Below are positions 38,220-50,163 of a stretch of 64,000 bases of DNA, piece by piece; the first letter of the stretch is position 1, and each line of letters opens with the position of its first letter. The notes beneath the pieces were generated by a model. It was not told the DNA's origin and did no database searches. It saw nothing but the letters and a program-made list of their open reading frames with translations. This stretch comes from Dysidea avara (lineage: Eukaryota; Porifera; Demospongiae; Dictyoceratida; Dysideidae): positions 7,054,694-7,118,693 of the forward strand of contig NC_089285.1 in the NCBI RefSeq assembly GCF_963678975.1, in the 5' to 3' direction. The translations under genes were made by a program, and so were the position numbers.

Positions 38220-40080
38220 TTGGTGAACCTGCGCATATACTGCATCAAAAGAAAGGATGGCACCAGTTAATGAATGCATGTCCCAACTATCAATTACTGA
38301 TTCAAAAGTGAAGTGGCCATTGTGCTTCAGTTTCAGCTATGTTCAGCCCATTTCGAGCATTGCAAACAAAGAATAGTGGGAGAAGTGTCTTTGCAATCAA
38401 TCCAGTGACCATGGAATATATATGGACAATTCCCATTTCACGCTACTGCAAATTGACACCTTGGACTGTCAGCAAAAACAATGGGACACAAAGGAGGACA
38501 AAAATAAGTTCATGATGCGTGAATTCTACATACTGTGGTTTGGTTTGTCAAAAGGGACTGTAGGGCTGAAGTGATGTCAAACAGTGAAAAATCAAGTTCA
38601 TAGCCTAGCTATTAGCTGTAAAATTACACTGGCCTAAAGGTCAGGTAGTCGGTAGAGAATTACATTGAATATATATTTTAAAATTTTGTAGCAATCTACT
38701 GGAAGCATCTATGGTCAATGGTCATACTGAAGGCACTATTAGGGTTGGTTATATATATCTAACCAATACTGCCAAGGCACCAGGATGGTATTGTGAAGCT
38801 GGATTTTTAGTGATGTTTCTGGCCAAAAAACCCACACCACCATGATCCCTAATATACAATACATCTGTACTGTGTAAATTGTATGAATACATGCAGTACT
38901 ATTACTGTATGATAACTGCATGGGGCACAAGAATACAATAGTACACTGCTTGCAATTTCTTTGTGATGACAATGCCTCTCCATAATTCATATAACCACAC
39001 ACCTGAGGTCAAGAAAAACTTCTTAAGTATGATAGCTATCGTCATTTAGTTTGTAAGGGACTCCATGCAGCCATTATCTTTCCTCATACTTCCTTTAAGC
39101 ATATTTAGGTTAAGTACTAATCAGTGACTTTCACACCTTTTGTCTGCATGGGTGTTGTTATGTAGAAACAGTGTCTATACTTAATAATTATCCAGTTGTC
39201 TATGAAATATCATTGTTGGCATGCATGCATTATACTGTACAGCATGCACACAAGTGCTATAGTACTGCCTGTTACTGTCTGCATGGGTGAACTAGGCACT
39301 GAACAGTAAAACATTGAGTTCACTGGCTATTTACTGTACATTCATTTAGACTCTGTATTGTCAGTGTTATAGTCACATTTCTACTGTACCATTTCCAAAC
39401 AAGCCTACAACTACTGTAAATATAAGATGTGAATGCATGCATATAATCTGTTCACATTGCAATGAATAAGTTAAATGAGAGTATCACTTATTAATGTGAA
39501 TACATGTCACAAATAAGTGTACTACCAGCACAGCTATAGCAAATGTGTTGGCACTTGTGAATGTTTCAGTTGGAATTGTGTTAACACATGTAAGTGTTTC
39601 ATTTGGAATCAGGAAATAAGATTATGGTGGCTTCAATTGCATTTTCTGGTAAACATGCATGCAACTCTAATGATATCTTTACTGTATGCAATAACTTAGA
39701 GGTGTGTTTCTCTATATTAGGGCCTGTAGCAAGTTGTTTTATCTTTACTCAATTAAAACTCACAAACTTATAAAAAACTACTATTCAGTAAAGTGATTTT
39801 AAAATGTACCCTTAATGCTAACAGTACTACCTTACACACAACTGATACATAATTATAATAAAGTGCAGAATTTCCTACTGCAGTAATACAATTTTTATAA
39901 CAATAGCTCAGTATAGCTGCACTAACCCTGAATATATGAAGCACACAAATGTACTGGTTAATTCTCTTAAAACCGCAGCCATTAGGTGATGTATAGTAGT
40001 AGCTATGCATGGATTACAGCAGCTGTATGTATGCAATTGGTTGTTTAAAATGCACTGAAGGCAAGCCATCATCATTTCAG
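38220..40080. other. Intergenic upstream of the intelectin-like gene
   Basis: No gene seen. A segment near 38455-38530 (GGGACACAAAGGAGGACAAA) is the reverse complement of part of 3585-3620, so a dispersed repeat is present. No promoter element can be assigned with confidence. Confidence 0.5.
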
Positions 40081-40112
40081 AAATTATCACTGTTGCAGTT
40101 GGAGTGAGCAAG

Positions 40113-41000
40113 ATGATAACAGCCACTGTTTTAGTGATCCTGGCAGGATGTCTAGTAGCAACAGCTCAAGAAAAAGTCTGTTCCAACTTCTGTACTAGCT
40201 TGGGAATGATGGAGACCAACCCTGGAAAGTCTTGTAATGACATCTACCAGATCAACAAGGCCAGCAGAGGAGTGTCAGGTGACTACTGGATCCAAACTGC
40301 CACTGGTACACATCAAGTCTACTGTGATATGGAACTGGAGTGTGGTGGTCACAAGGGAGGTTGGATGAGAGTTGTTGATCTTGACATCAATGGTGGTGAT
40401 GCATGTCCTGCACCATGGGATCAAGTGACAATGAATGCAATCAACATGTGTCAACCACCAAGCAACACTCCAGGATGCTATGGTACAACATTCAATGTAT
40501 ATGGTGTCCAGTACTCTACGGTTTGTGGTCAAGCCAGGGGATACCAGAAAGGGGAGCCAGGTGCATTCAGTGGTGGTAGGAGTATAGATAACGGCTATGC
40601 TGATGGAATAGCCATCACAGAGGGAACCCCTCGTCAGCATGTGTGGACCTATGCTGTGGGACATGATGATCATCGTAACAGCCCATCAAGAAACTGCCCC
40701 TGTGCTTCATTCCCAGGACCAAGTCCAAACTCTTTTGTAGGCAATGACTATTACTGCGAGAGTGGTGACAATGTCCGTAGTGGGGGTGACCCTAACATGT
40801 ACTTCACCGATGACCCCCTATGGGATGGTGACGGGTGTGTGAGCAATAACAACAACTGCTGTGCTGCAGTTGGGATGCCATGGTTCTTCAGACAGTTTGC
40901 TGTCGCACAAAGTGGAGACCTGGAAGTCAGACTATGCCAGGATGAGGGATTTAACCATGAAGGTGCCACATTTGACATACTTCAACTCTTTGTACAGTAA
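40113..41000 (+). CDS. Secreted intelectin/fibrinogen-like lectin-type protein
   Basis: 295 residues in one uninterrupted frame. The ATG at 40113 gives a signal peptide (MITATVLVILAGCLVATAQ) with likely cleavage after AQ. A short Cys-rich segment (KVCSNFCTSLGMMETNPGKS) precedes a fibrinogen-related fold: C-NDIYQINKASRGVSGDYWI, QVYCDMELECGGHKGGWMRV, VCGQARGYQKGEP, then CPCASFPGPSPNSFVGNDYY, ending EVRLCQDEGFNHEGATFDIL. The GxYWI...VYCDM...GGWMRV order is that of intelectin-like and related invertebrate FReD proteins; many paired cysteines imply an extracellular location. In the family, members bind glycans or matrix; binding here is inference. A 3' splice-like TTGCAG lies 14 nt before the ATG, so a 5' non-coding exon may exist. 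Codon use is clean and no frame disruption is seen. Confidence 0.85.
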   Translation: MITATVLVILAGCLVATAQEKVCSNFCTSLGMMETNPGKSCNDIYQINKASRGVSGDYWIQTATGTHQVYCDMELECGGHKGGWMRVVDLDINGGDACPAPWDQVTMNAINMCQPPSNTPGCYGTTFNVYGVQYSTVCGQARGYQKGEPGAFSGGRSIDNGYADGIAITEGTPRQHVWTYAVGHDDHRNSPSRNCPCASFPGPSPNSFVGNDYYCESGDNVRSGGDPNMYFTDDPLWDGDGCVSNNNNCCAAVGMPWFFRQFAVAQSGDLEVRLCQDEGFNHEGATFDILQLFVQ

Positions 41001-42337
41001 TAGCAACTGCAACTCTATAGACATTGCTACACTCTACTCTACACTCTCATGTTCTCACACATAGATAAAATACATTCATGTTATCATACATGCATTTTGA
41101 TGTGATCAATAGCAAATGTTTTAACACTGAAATTTTGTCACAATTATCATGATATACATGCATGGGAGGGTTTTATGATATTATATATTATATATAATTA
41201 ATATTGCCCATGCCGCAGGTTTCGAATTAAACATATTACAAGTGCATGTTGTGAATCTAACAATTAAAGTTTAATGTTAAAATGTAGGAACAAACTAAAG
41301 AATATGGGTTCAGAAAGCCAGGTGTATCACAAGAGTTAGAAAGTGTAGGTCAGTAGGATGTAAACCATACAGTTAAATTAAATTAGTCACAGGTTGTGAT
41401 ATTCTGTTACATCAAGCATTAACTGAATACTAACGGTCTGAAGAATGAGCTAAACCTCAGAATGATTGAGATCACACAATGACAAGGAAAACTGAATAAC
41501 GCAAACAGTACAGCTAATATACATTGTACATCTTACAGCATGTTAAGTGCGTCATTATAACTGCCATAGCTTAGAGTAGCTAACATGGCCAGACCACTTT
41601 CATTTCTTTTGTGTGTGGATCCCTACCCCCCACACAAAGTGGTCCGGCCATGCTACACCATCTACTCTAAAATGAGTTGCTTGGGACTATTTTCTCAAAT
41701 CTTTTAAGTGACATCCAAATGTGTCCCACAAATGATCAAATTGCAGCAATATGATGCCATGAGGTGGCCAGGCAGAAAATGACAAGGGTAGGATGAGAAA
41801 TCTGTCCACACACTTTTGTTGGGTAATAACGATGCTTTCAAAGTATTACAAGAATTGCATGTTTGTTAGTAAATGATTATAATGTACTACTCATGAGATA
41901 TATATGTTTACCAGCATTACTTCATGCACCTTTAAACAGCAACCCTAGCTGGTATTTCACACTAATTATCAGAGAAAGACATAACCATAAAGTGCAGTAA
42001 CTTAAAGGTTGCCTGGCACATGGTGGGCCCTACAATCTTGCATGCATTCATGAGGCCAAGCTACGAAAGTTCATTATCTCATTGTATGTAACTGCTGCGT
42101 AGCTAAAAGCTAACAAAAAGCTTTTCACTTTTAATATATACTCTAATAGTACAGTCACACAAAAATCAAGTACAGGTTTACAGCCATGTTGATAATTAGC
42201 GGTAATACCGCATAGATCTTTACCAGCGATCGACATAAGCGCCTCTACTTTGGATTTACTTTTTAGCGCTCAAGTAAAATAATTTCGTGTAAGCGCCGAA
42301 GATTAAAGCCGACCTTGGCCTACCGATACACCCTTCA
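41001..42337. other. Intergenic between the intelectin-like gene and CHFR
   Basis: It holds a 100-bp hairpin repeat (41571-41670) and one CTCTAATAG-type motif (42140-42157) about 180 bp upstream of the CHFR start. The last 150 bp before the CHFR ATG are richer in CpG and probably contain the promoter. No TATA box is obvious. Confidence 0.5.
41571..41670. repeat. 100-bp hairpin MITE
   Basis: TTAGAGTAGCTAACATGGCC with AGACCACTTT at the left pairs with AAAGTGGTCCGGCCATGCTA and CTACTCTAA at the right. One-base bulges only. Confidence 0.6.
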
Positions 42338-44004
42338 ATGGATGCATTAGAAGAGCCGTGGGGACTGTTGGTAGTGAAGGAAGGAGGTGAAGACGAAAGG
42401 ATTCCTGTGATCGGCCACGAGTTTGTAATCGGTAGATCCAAAGGTATGAACTGAAAACCCGACAGCACACCATTCTGTTGACAACGTTAGCTGAGCATTT
42501 ACAACGTACAACCGCTAAGTCATACAAATCTTAAATATAAGCGCAGGTGATGTGAAAATGGGCGGGGTGCGCATAGTCTATGTTTTTGCATAAAGTATCT
42601 ATGGTTTTTGATACAAGACCTTGTGGTTTAGGTACTAGACTAGTGGGACATAAAAACCTTACTGTTAAAGCTTCAGAGCTCAAACCGATGACACAACATT
42701 GCTGTGGATTGGTTAACAGCATCTCACATTAGTTTTAAAATCAGACTGCTTGTTCAGTAGAAACCTAGACTTCAGTTGTTTGGTGATATTGAGGTTGAGG
42801 TATTAAATAAGCAGCCTGATTTTGTAATTGAACACTAAATATTGTTAACCAATCCACAGCAATGAGTTTGAGCTTTGAAGCTTTGACACTAACATTGTTA
42901 TGCCAATGTCCATACCAGGCTTGGGCACTACCCACTTAGCAAGTTTTCTCACTAAATATCCCACTAGAATGCTTTCAATTACATTAGCAACCAATTCTTG
43001 ATCTTCGTTAACACATAAAAGTACCTGACAAAGCTGCCTTTAGACATTTTGTCCTGTGACCTCATTTACACCCAAGGAATTTTATTATGTTCCATATATC
43101 TCAAGTACATGCAAATCACAAACTCCCCTATAGAGAGATTCCACTATATTTTTTCTTCATAGTGAATAATGAAAAATGATCTCCTATGTGTCCTGTCTGT
43201 ATACAAATCCAATAGAAATAAATTATCAGAATTACTGTTGGTTTTCACCTCACAGATTGTGGTTTATCTATTAATTCCAAGTTGGTATCAAATCGACACT
43301 GTGTGCTGATCAGAGATGACAGGGGTAAAGTCTTGGTGAAAGATACTAGTTCTAATGGCACATTGATCAATGGAAAAAGAATAAGGAGAAATGAGGTGTT
43401 TTGTATTGCGCGTGTGTGTGTGTGTGCGCGCGTGTGTATGTTTGTGTGCGCGCGTGTATGTTGCGCGTGTATGTTTGTGTGCGCGTGCCTGCATGTATGT
43501 GTGTGTGTGTGTTTGGCTAGAGCACCAGCCTGGTAATCAAAAGTTCAATACCCAGTTACATCAAATTGGTGTTGTTGTTATTTCCTTGAGCAAGAATTTT
43601 TACTCACATTTCTGCAGTCTACCCAGCTGTTTAAGTGAGGACCTGGTGGCCGGGTGTCAACTGAGGAAGCAGCCCACCCAGCTGAATACCTGGTGTAAAC
43701 TGGGGAATTAAATGCCAACTTTCCAAATCTGGTGTGGTGAGTGAAAGTCCAGGTGGGACTCGGGTGCCCACACATTTATCATGGACATGGTACAGTCTCT
43801 TCTGGGTTACTAGCCCTACCACAGGAGGATTTGTCTGCACTGACTCATGGTACACAGGTGTCCCAGAGCTGTTTATGGTTTTGCATGGAAACTGAAGGCT
43901 TTGTTTTTTTTGCTTGTGGTATGTACGTATGTATGTAGTGTGCGAGTGTGTGGTGTGTCTATGTTTAGTGTAGTGTAGTGTGTGTATGTGAGTGTGTGTG
44001 TGTG

Positions 44005-44071
<67 letters not shown>

Positions 44072-44167
44072 TGTGTGTGTTTATGTACACAATATTACAA
44101 CAGGTACAACAAGTAAGAAATGGCGACATTATTCAAATTGTGTCCAAGAAGAATCATGCAGAAGACA
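42338..44167 (+). CDS. chfr: CHFR exons 1-3: FHA domain
   Basis: Exon 1 begins MDALEEPWGLLVVKEGGEDE and ends in FVIGRSK, the FHA G-R loop. Exon 2 carries LVSNRHCVLIRDD (the S-x-x-H-C phosphothreonine-binding loop) and DTSSNGTLINGKRI (the T-S-x-N-G-T loop). Exon 3 gives VQQVRNGDIIQIVSKKN, the last strands. All conserved ligand-contact residues of the FHA fold are present. The ATG is the first in the frame and matches the short N-terminus expected before an FHA domain. Confidence 0.9.
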
Positions 44168-45450
44168 GTAAGTTCCCATCCACTGTACACTGTATATGTT
44201 GTGTGTTGAAACCATTCATCTGAGGATCCCCTTGATTCTAGCACCCTTGAGTGAACTTTTTAGTTGCTGACATTATACAGCTTGACAGTCAGTGCTAGAG
44301 TTGGTGCAAAGGCAGTCCATCTAACTCATGAAATATGTAAAGTGTGTAATATGTTATGTATATGGGGAGACATATATCTTTTGTGTGTTGCATCGTTTGT
44401 GTGGTATGTTGTATAGTATCATATACTAGAGTTCCCTATCCCATGTTATGATGTTTCAGACATATCATACCAGTACACTGAATTGAGACCAGCAGAGGAT
44501 GATGGTGAAGGTGAGGAAGAAGCCACTTTAGAGCTCACACTAGACTACAACGATGGTGATGATGGCGACTCTCATCCTCCACCTGCTAAGAAGGCAGCCA
44601 TTGAATCAGTGAAGAAGGAAGAGGAAAGGTATGGAATGACAAACACTTTATACTACAGGGAAACATGTCTAGCTGAGGCACTGTAAGGTGGACTAATTGA
44701 AGCAGCTATTTTGTGTATCAGTCAGCGTGAAATCAGTTGTCCAATACAGTAATTTGGCTTAATACAATTGTGCACAGAGAGTTTCAAGTAATAGTCTGTC
44801 TTACATACCTCAGTGACTTTGTTATACCTGGGTTGCCTATATGCGTCTGTCTGTTTGGGTGTACAGGTACTACATGCATTAACTGTCTCTTCTTATCAGC
44901 AAAGACGAAACAGACTCTGTTGAAGTTGGGGACATCAAATTAGAGGCTGCTAAGCCAGTTGCAAAAGAGATTGCAGCCAAAGAAAAATCACTTAAAGGAA
45001 AAGCAACCAAGGAGAAAACTACCAAGGAGAAGTCAGTGATAAAGAAGGAGACAAGTAAAGCAAAGGAATCCACTCCTACAATGTCAAGAGAGAACTCAAT
45101 GGAAGACATACTATTGTGTGGAATATGTCAGGTAACGAGCATGACTACGGTGTGGTGTATGCATGTCAACAATTGATGAAATTAGCAACTTCGTGACTCT
45201 GTTAACTATGGATGACTTAATATGAACCCATAATTTGAGCTGTTTGATATTCAGGTTTTCATAATTTAATATTCATTACTGAACTTGTGCACCTAAATAA
45301 AATGGATGCATGGTATGAGTAGCATAGCAGAGAGACTAACTACTGTAAAACCTGAGTACCACTGTTCTGTTATGTAACACTACCTGTTATTGTATCATTG
45401 AGATGGTATGCAGAATTATTGTGGAAAAATAAACACGCATGCACACACAC

Positions 45451-45494
<44 letters not shown>

Positions 45495-48400
45495 CACTCT
45501 TGAATACTTTGAATTACTATGCAGCTTTGTTAACACATGTATGACTGTCTCTAACTGCTGCTGCTGTGTATTTAGTTAGTATGTAATGTATTAACCTACG
45601 TAGGTAGTGTGGCTGGGTGGATCCATAACAAGCATAATCGTGGGAAAACCGGTCTTATCGCCCATTTAAAAGTATCGAGAAACGTCGGTTTTAAATTTCA
45701 GAGTGTTGTAGCTGGCCAGTGGTGGTAGCTACGCATACCAAATTTTCACACGTTTTACAGCAATTTCTTACCTTCCAGATCATCCACTGAAGAAGTAGCC
45801 AACAGCTAAGTTTCCCACCATTTTAGATAAGTTTTTAAACCGAGGTTGTCTGTATCAGGCAAGCTCCAGAAGGGTGGGAGGGGAGGGGGCCTGGAAGACG
45901 GGCAAGATGGTGTTCAAAAATTGAAAAGGAATGTGTTGGGATGAATTAGGCCACGTTATGGGCCATTCAGGGCTCAGAACTGGCTAAAATGAAAGAAAAT
46001 TTACAGCACAGGTCATTGTCCAACTCCACGGAGCTGTACAGCCACACACAGCCATCCTCTGGTTGGGCAGGGCACCATCAAGACTCCAGACCACTCGTAC
46101 GACTCGCCACTGTGCTTTAAAAAAGCAGCCAGCAAAAGCAGACCACTTTACTCTGTGACAGTGAAATTTGATAGTACATTCCTTAAGCTTTGTGTTTGCG
46201 TGAAAAAATCAAACTTCCTGTCTTGGGCGATAAGAATAGTTTTCATAGATCCAGTCACAATTATGTTATAACTACAACATTAGAGAGGATGGTAACTATT
46301 ATATAATAAGTGTTGTTCATACTAATACAGCACATGAGACACGATGATCTGAACTATGTCAGTACAACAGGCTGTTATTATTAAAATTTGTGTTTTTCAA
46401 GAAATGATTTGCATACTCTAACAACACAATCACTACATACAGCATAATACTCTAATAGAGCAGTCAGTCAATACATGTTTCACTGCAGGAGATTCTTCAT
46501 GATTGTATCAGCCTCCAGCCTTGTATGCACTCCTACTGTGCTGGATGCTATTCTGGTTGGATGGATCGGTCCAATGAGTGTCCACAGGTTAGTGGCATAC
46601 AATATACACTTTCTGTAACTGTCATAGTGACGTGTCTATCTAGCTAGTTCCATTATATAGTATGTAAGTACGTATGTAAATAAAGAGACATGGTGGTGAG
46701 ACAGTGTGAAGTCAAACTTGCCACTTTTATATCCTGCTTAATTTCAATGATGGGTTGGTATAACTTAGCATGTTTGTATTCAAGGATTACCTAGTTAAAT
46801 AGCATATACTGCACCTTTTATTACTCATGTGTTAAATTTTGTAGTGTCGGCTACGTGTTGAAAGAATCAGTAAGAATCACATAGTCAACAATTTAGCACT
46901 TTCTTTCCTCAAGGCTCATCCAGGTGAATGAAGACCAGAGTATATGTTGTTGTGTACCCTGTAATAATTATTTATGTATATATTGTAGAAAAGAAACGAT
47001 CTGATGAAGAGTTGGCTGAACTGGATAGCAAGAGTAAAATCACAAAAGACATGGTGTGTGTGTGTGCGTGTGGGTAGCGTGGGTGTGTGTAGCGTGTGTG
47101 GGTGTGTAGCATGTGTGTGTGTGTGTGTGTGTGTGTAGCATGTGTGTGTGTGTAGCGCGTGTGTGTGTAGTGTGTGTGTGTGTGTGTAGCGTGTGTGTGT
47201 GCAGTGTGTGTGTGTGTGTGTGTGTAGCATGTGTGTGTGTGGCGTGTGTGTGTGTAGCATGTGCAGTGTGTGTGTGCGTGTGTGTGTGTGTGTGTGTAGC
47301 GTGTGCAGTGTGTGTGTGTGTACATATATGTGTAGTACGTGTGAGGCAGCATAGCTAATTGGCTAGAGCATTGGCGTGGTAATCGAAAGGTTTCAAATTC
47401 AGCGCCCGGTTATGCCAATTTGGTGTTGTTGTTTCCTTGAGCAAGAACTTTACCCACATTTCTCCAATATACCCAGCTATATATATTGAGGATCTCGTGG
47501 CCTGGTGTTACCTGAGAAAGTAGTCCACCCAGCTGTAACATCAATGGGTACCTGGTGTTTACTGGGGAAGCGAATGCCCAACTGTCCTTGTCTTGCTTAG
47601 CAGTGTTGGGGTTGTTGTGGAACTTCAGGTTCTCCATGAGACCCCCTGTGGGTTACTAGCCCTGCCCCAGAAGGATTTTCCTGTGCAAGGCTCAAGAAGT
47701 GGCTGCGTGGTGCACAGGAATTCCAGTGCTGGTTCACTGGGTGGCAATAGTTGTGTTTCGTGTAGACTATGCTTTGTGTAGTGCGTACGTGTGTGTGTGT
47801 GTGTGTATGTAGTGTAGTGTAGTGTGTGTTAGGCACTACATGAATTTTTATCAAAGTCAGTCACTATTTGAATTATTTGTACACAGCTGTACCCCAAGCG
47901 ACATCGTCGTTATGATCCTGATGAAGATGATGATGAAGATGAGGACACTTACAGTGATGAAGATGAGGAGGATGATGACCGGAGCTCGTAGGTTGAGTTG
48001 TAGCTGATTGGAATTGTGTTGTAAATATCTTCTAATACTAAGCTCCGTACAGGCATTGTTATGTTGTAACATCAAGACACGCTAGTGTGTTGTGTGGCTA
48101 AGAAAGCAGGCACACCACACACCATGAGTATATTGACAGGAAGAAAACAGATTTTTCATGCATGCATAGCTCTTCTCCAAAGCACACCATTTTTGCTGTA
48201 TGACTGTCCGCCAGGTAGGATAGGCCACACAGCAAATTGATCAAATTTGCAACAGCCATTTACGAGATATGGGTGTTCAAAGTTTCATTTTCATTTCTTC
48301 GTTTTTTTTCTTCTTAACCATGATATCGTGGATTTGATTTTTCTTGGGGCCTTATAAAGTACAAAAAGAAATGAAATCCACACAAAAACAGCCAAGCTGT

Positions 48401-50105
48401 GAAAAAATGGTGCAGCCTGAAATCCTTGGGTGAAAAGAAGTTGTGAAATCAAAGGTGGTGGCCAACAAATGGCTGCAATAATGTTAATGCCAAAAAAATT
48501 TTAGTAATGGCTGTGTGCATTGTTAAAATTTACTAGCATTAACATCATGGCAGCCATTTCTTGGCCGCCACTTTTGATTTCACAACTTTTTTCACCCAAG
48601 GCTTTCAGGCTGCACCATTTTTTCACAGCTTGGCTGTTTTTGTGTGGATAATAATAATATTCTATTCCCAATGGGATTGTATTTATATTTTGTGTTTGTA
48701 AAATTATATGAGCAGGTGTGACATTACCTGTGTTTGTCCATATTACAGAGGAGGAGCATTCACGTTTGCTTCACCATTATCTGGAATAGTAGCCACTGGA
48801 GCATCGGTGTTTGGCACACCATTCATGTATGTATATGTGTTTCATTGTAGACACGTACCAAATAATGAACTAGTGTTGTTTGCATGAAATGTAAGGGAGT
48901 TAGTTGTCTGTGATGAAAGATTATGGCCTATGTACGGGTATTATGACCAGCTTAGTGAAAACCTGCCATATTTGCACATTTCCTGCAAGTTCCATTTTAT
49001 TGCTTCTCTTTTATGTTGAATAGTCTTAGAGTTGTAACAACAGACAGTAAGAACAGCAGGAAATTCGATTTGCACAGCAACTATATAGCCAGTAAATTAC
49101 AAGCGTTTATTTCATGACAGAAAGAGGCTGTGTAGTTGGAACTTGGCTGAATCTGTTCACTATGAACAGGCAAATTCATCAAGTTGTAGGGGCTTTCCCT
49201 GTATTGCTCCATGTGCACAAAGAAGATACTAAGAAAGTGATACTAAACTTCATTTTTAAACAAGCACTTGTGTTCTTTGCTGTACAAACACAAAGCAAAG
49301 GTATTCTCACTTCCTTTGAACAGGCAATGCATAGAGTTTAATTGATTCTAGCCTTGTTTCACTACATATTAAAGCAGTGCGTACTTTTATGAAGCTTATG
49401 TGTTTTTGCCCGGTGTACTTCTATAGTGAAATAAAATTTTGCCAACATAGCAGGAGTTTTGCTTAGCTGCTCACATATTATAATTCTAATAGAAAAACTA
49501 TTAATTATTGGTACTTTCTTGCATGTGGTATATTGAAGTACCTAATGCAGTGAAGTGGAGCAAATAAGTTTGGGGCCCTACATGACATGACCACCATTCT
49601 AATGATGACCACAAAATGAGCTCTCGATATAGTAGACTTGTACCCAGAGCTGTTGGCTGTTTAAATAAAATATTCCACCTGGTACAATGTGTATATTCAT
49701 GTAGAGTGATACTCGTATGTGTCCATTGCAGCTTTACCATTGGTTTTCCTTGCAGGCCTCCACCCATGGCAGTGTGTCGTCAGTGTCCCACCTACAGGGG
49801 AGGCTTGTCATCATTGTGTAGTGGTGCTAGTGTACCCTACACATGTCCCACTCCTGCCAGTCATATAATGTGTAGATGTTGTCTGCAGTTCATGCCACTG
49901 CGGCCATCGTCTGATGATGTCCCTTCTCAGAAGTGTGCACTCTGTGAGAAGTATTACTGTAATGCTTACTGGCAAACTGGATGTAATGGGTTGGCATGTA
50001 GAGGAGGATGTCTGCTACCTTTGAAAGGTCTATGAACCTTTCTTGCTCTTTCATGCACTCACACATGCACTACATGCATACACACACACCCCGCGCACAT
50101 ACATA

Positions 50106-50163
<58 letters not shown>

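Noticed and set aside
40113..41000. Signal-peptide exon at 19209 as first exon of the intelectin-like gene
   Set aside because: Phases would match, but the gene has its own signal peptide and the gap is 21 kb.
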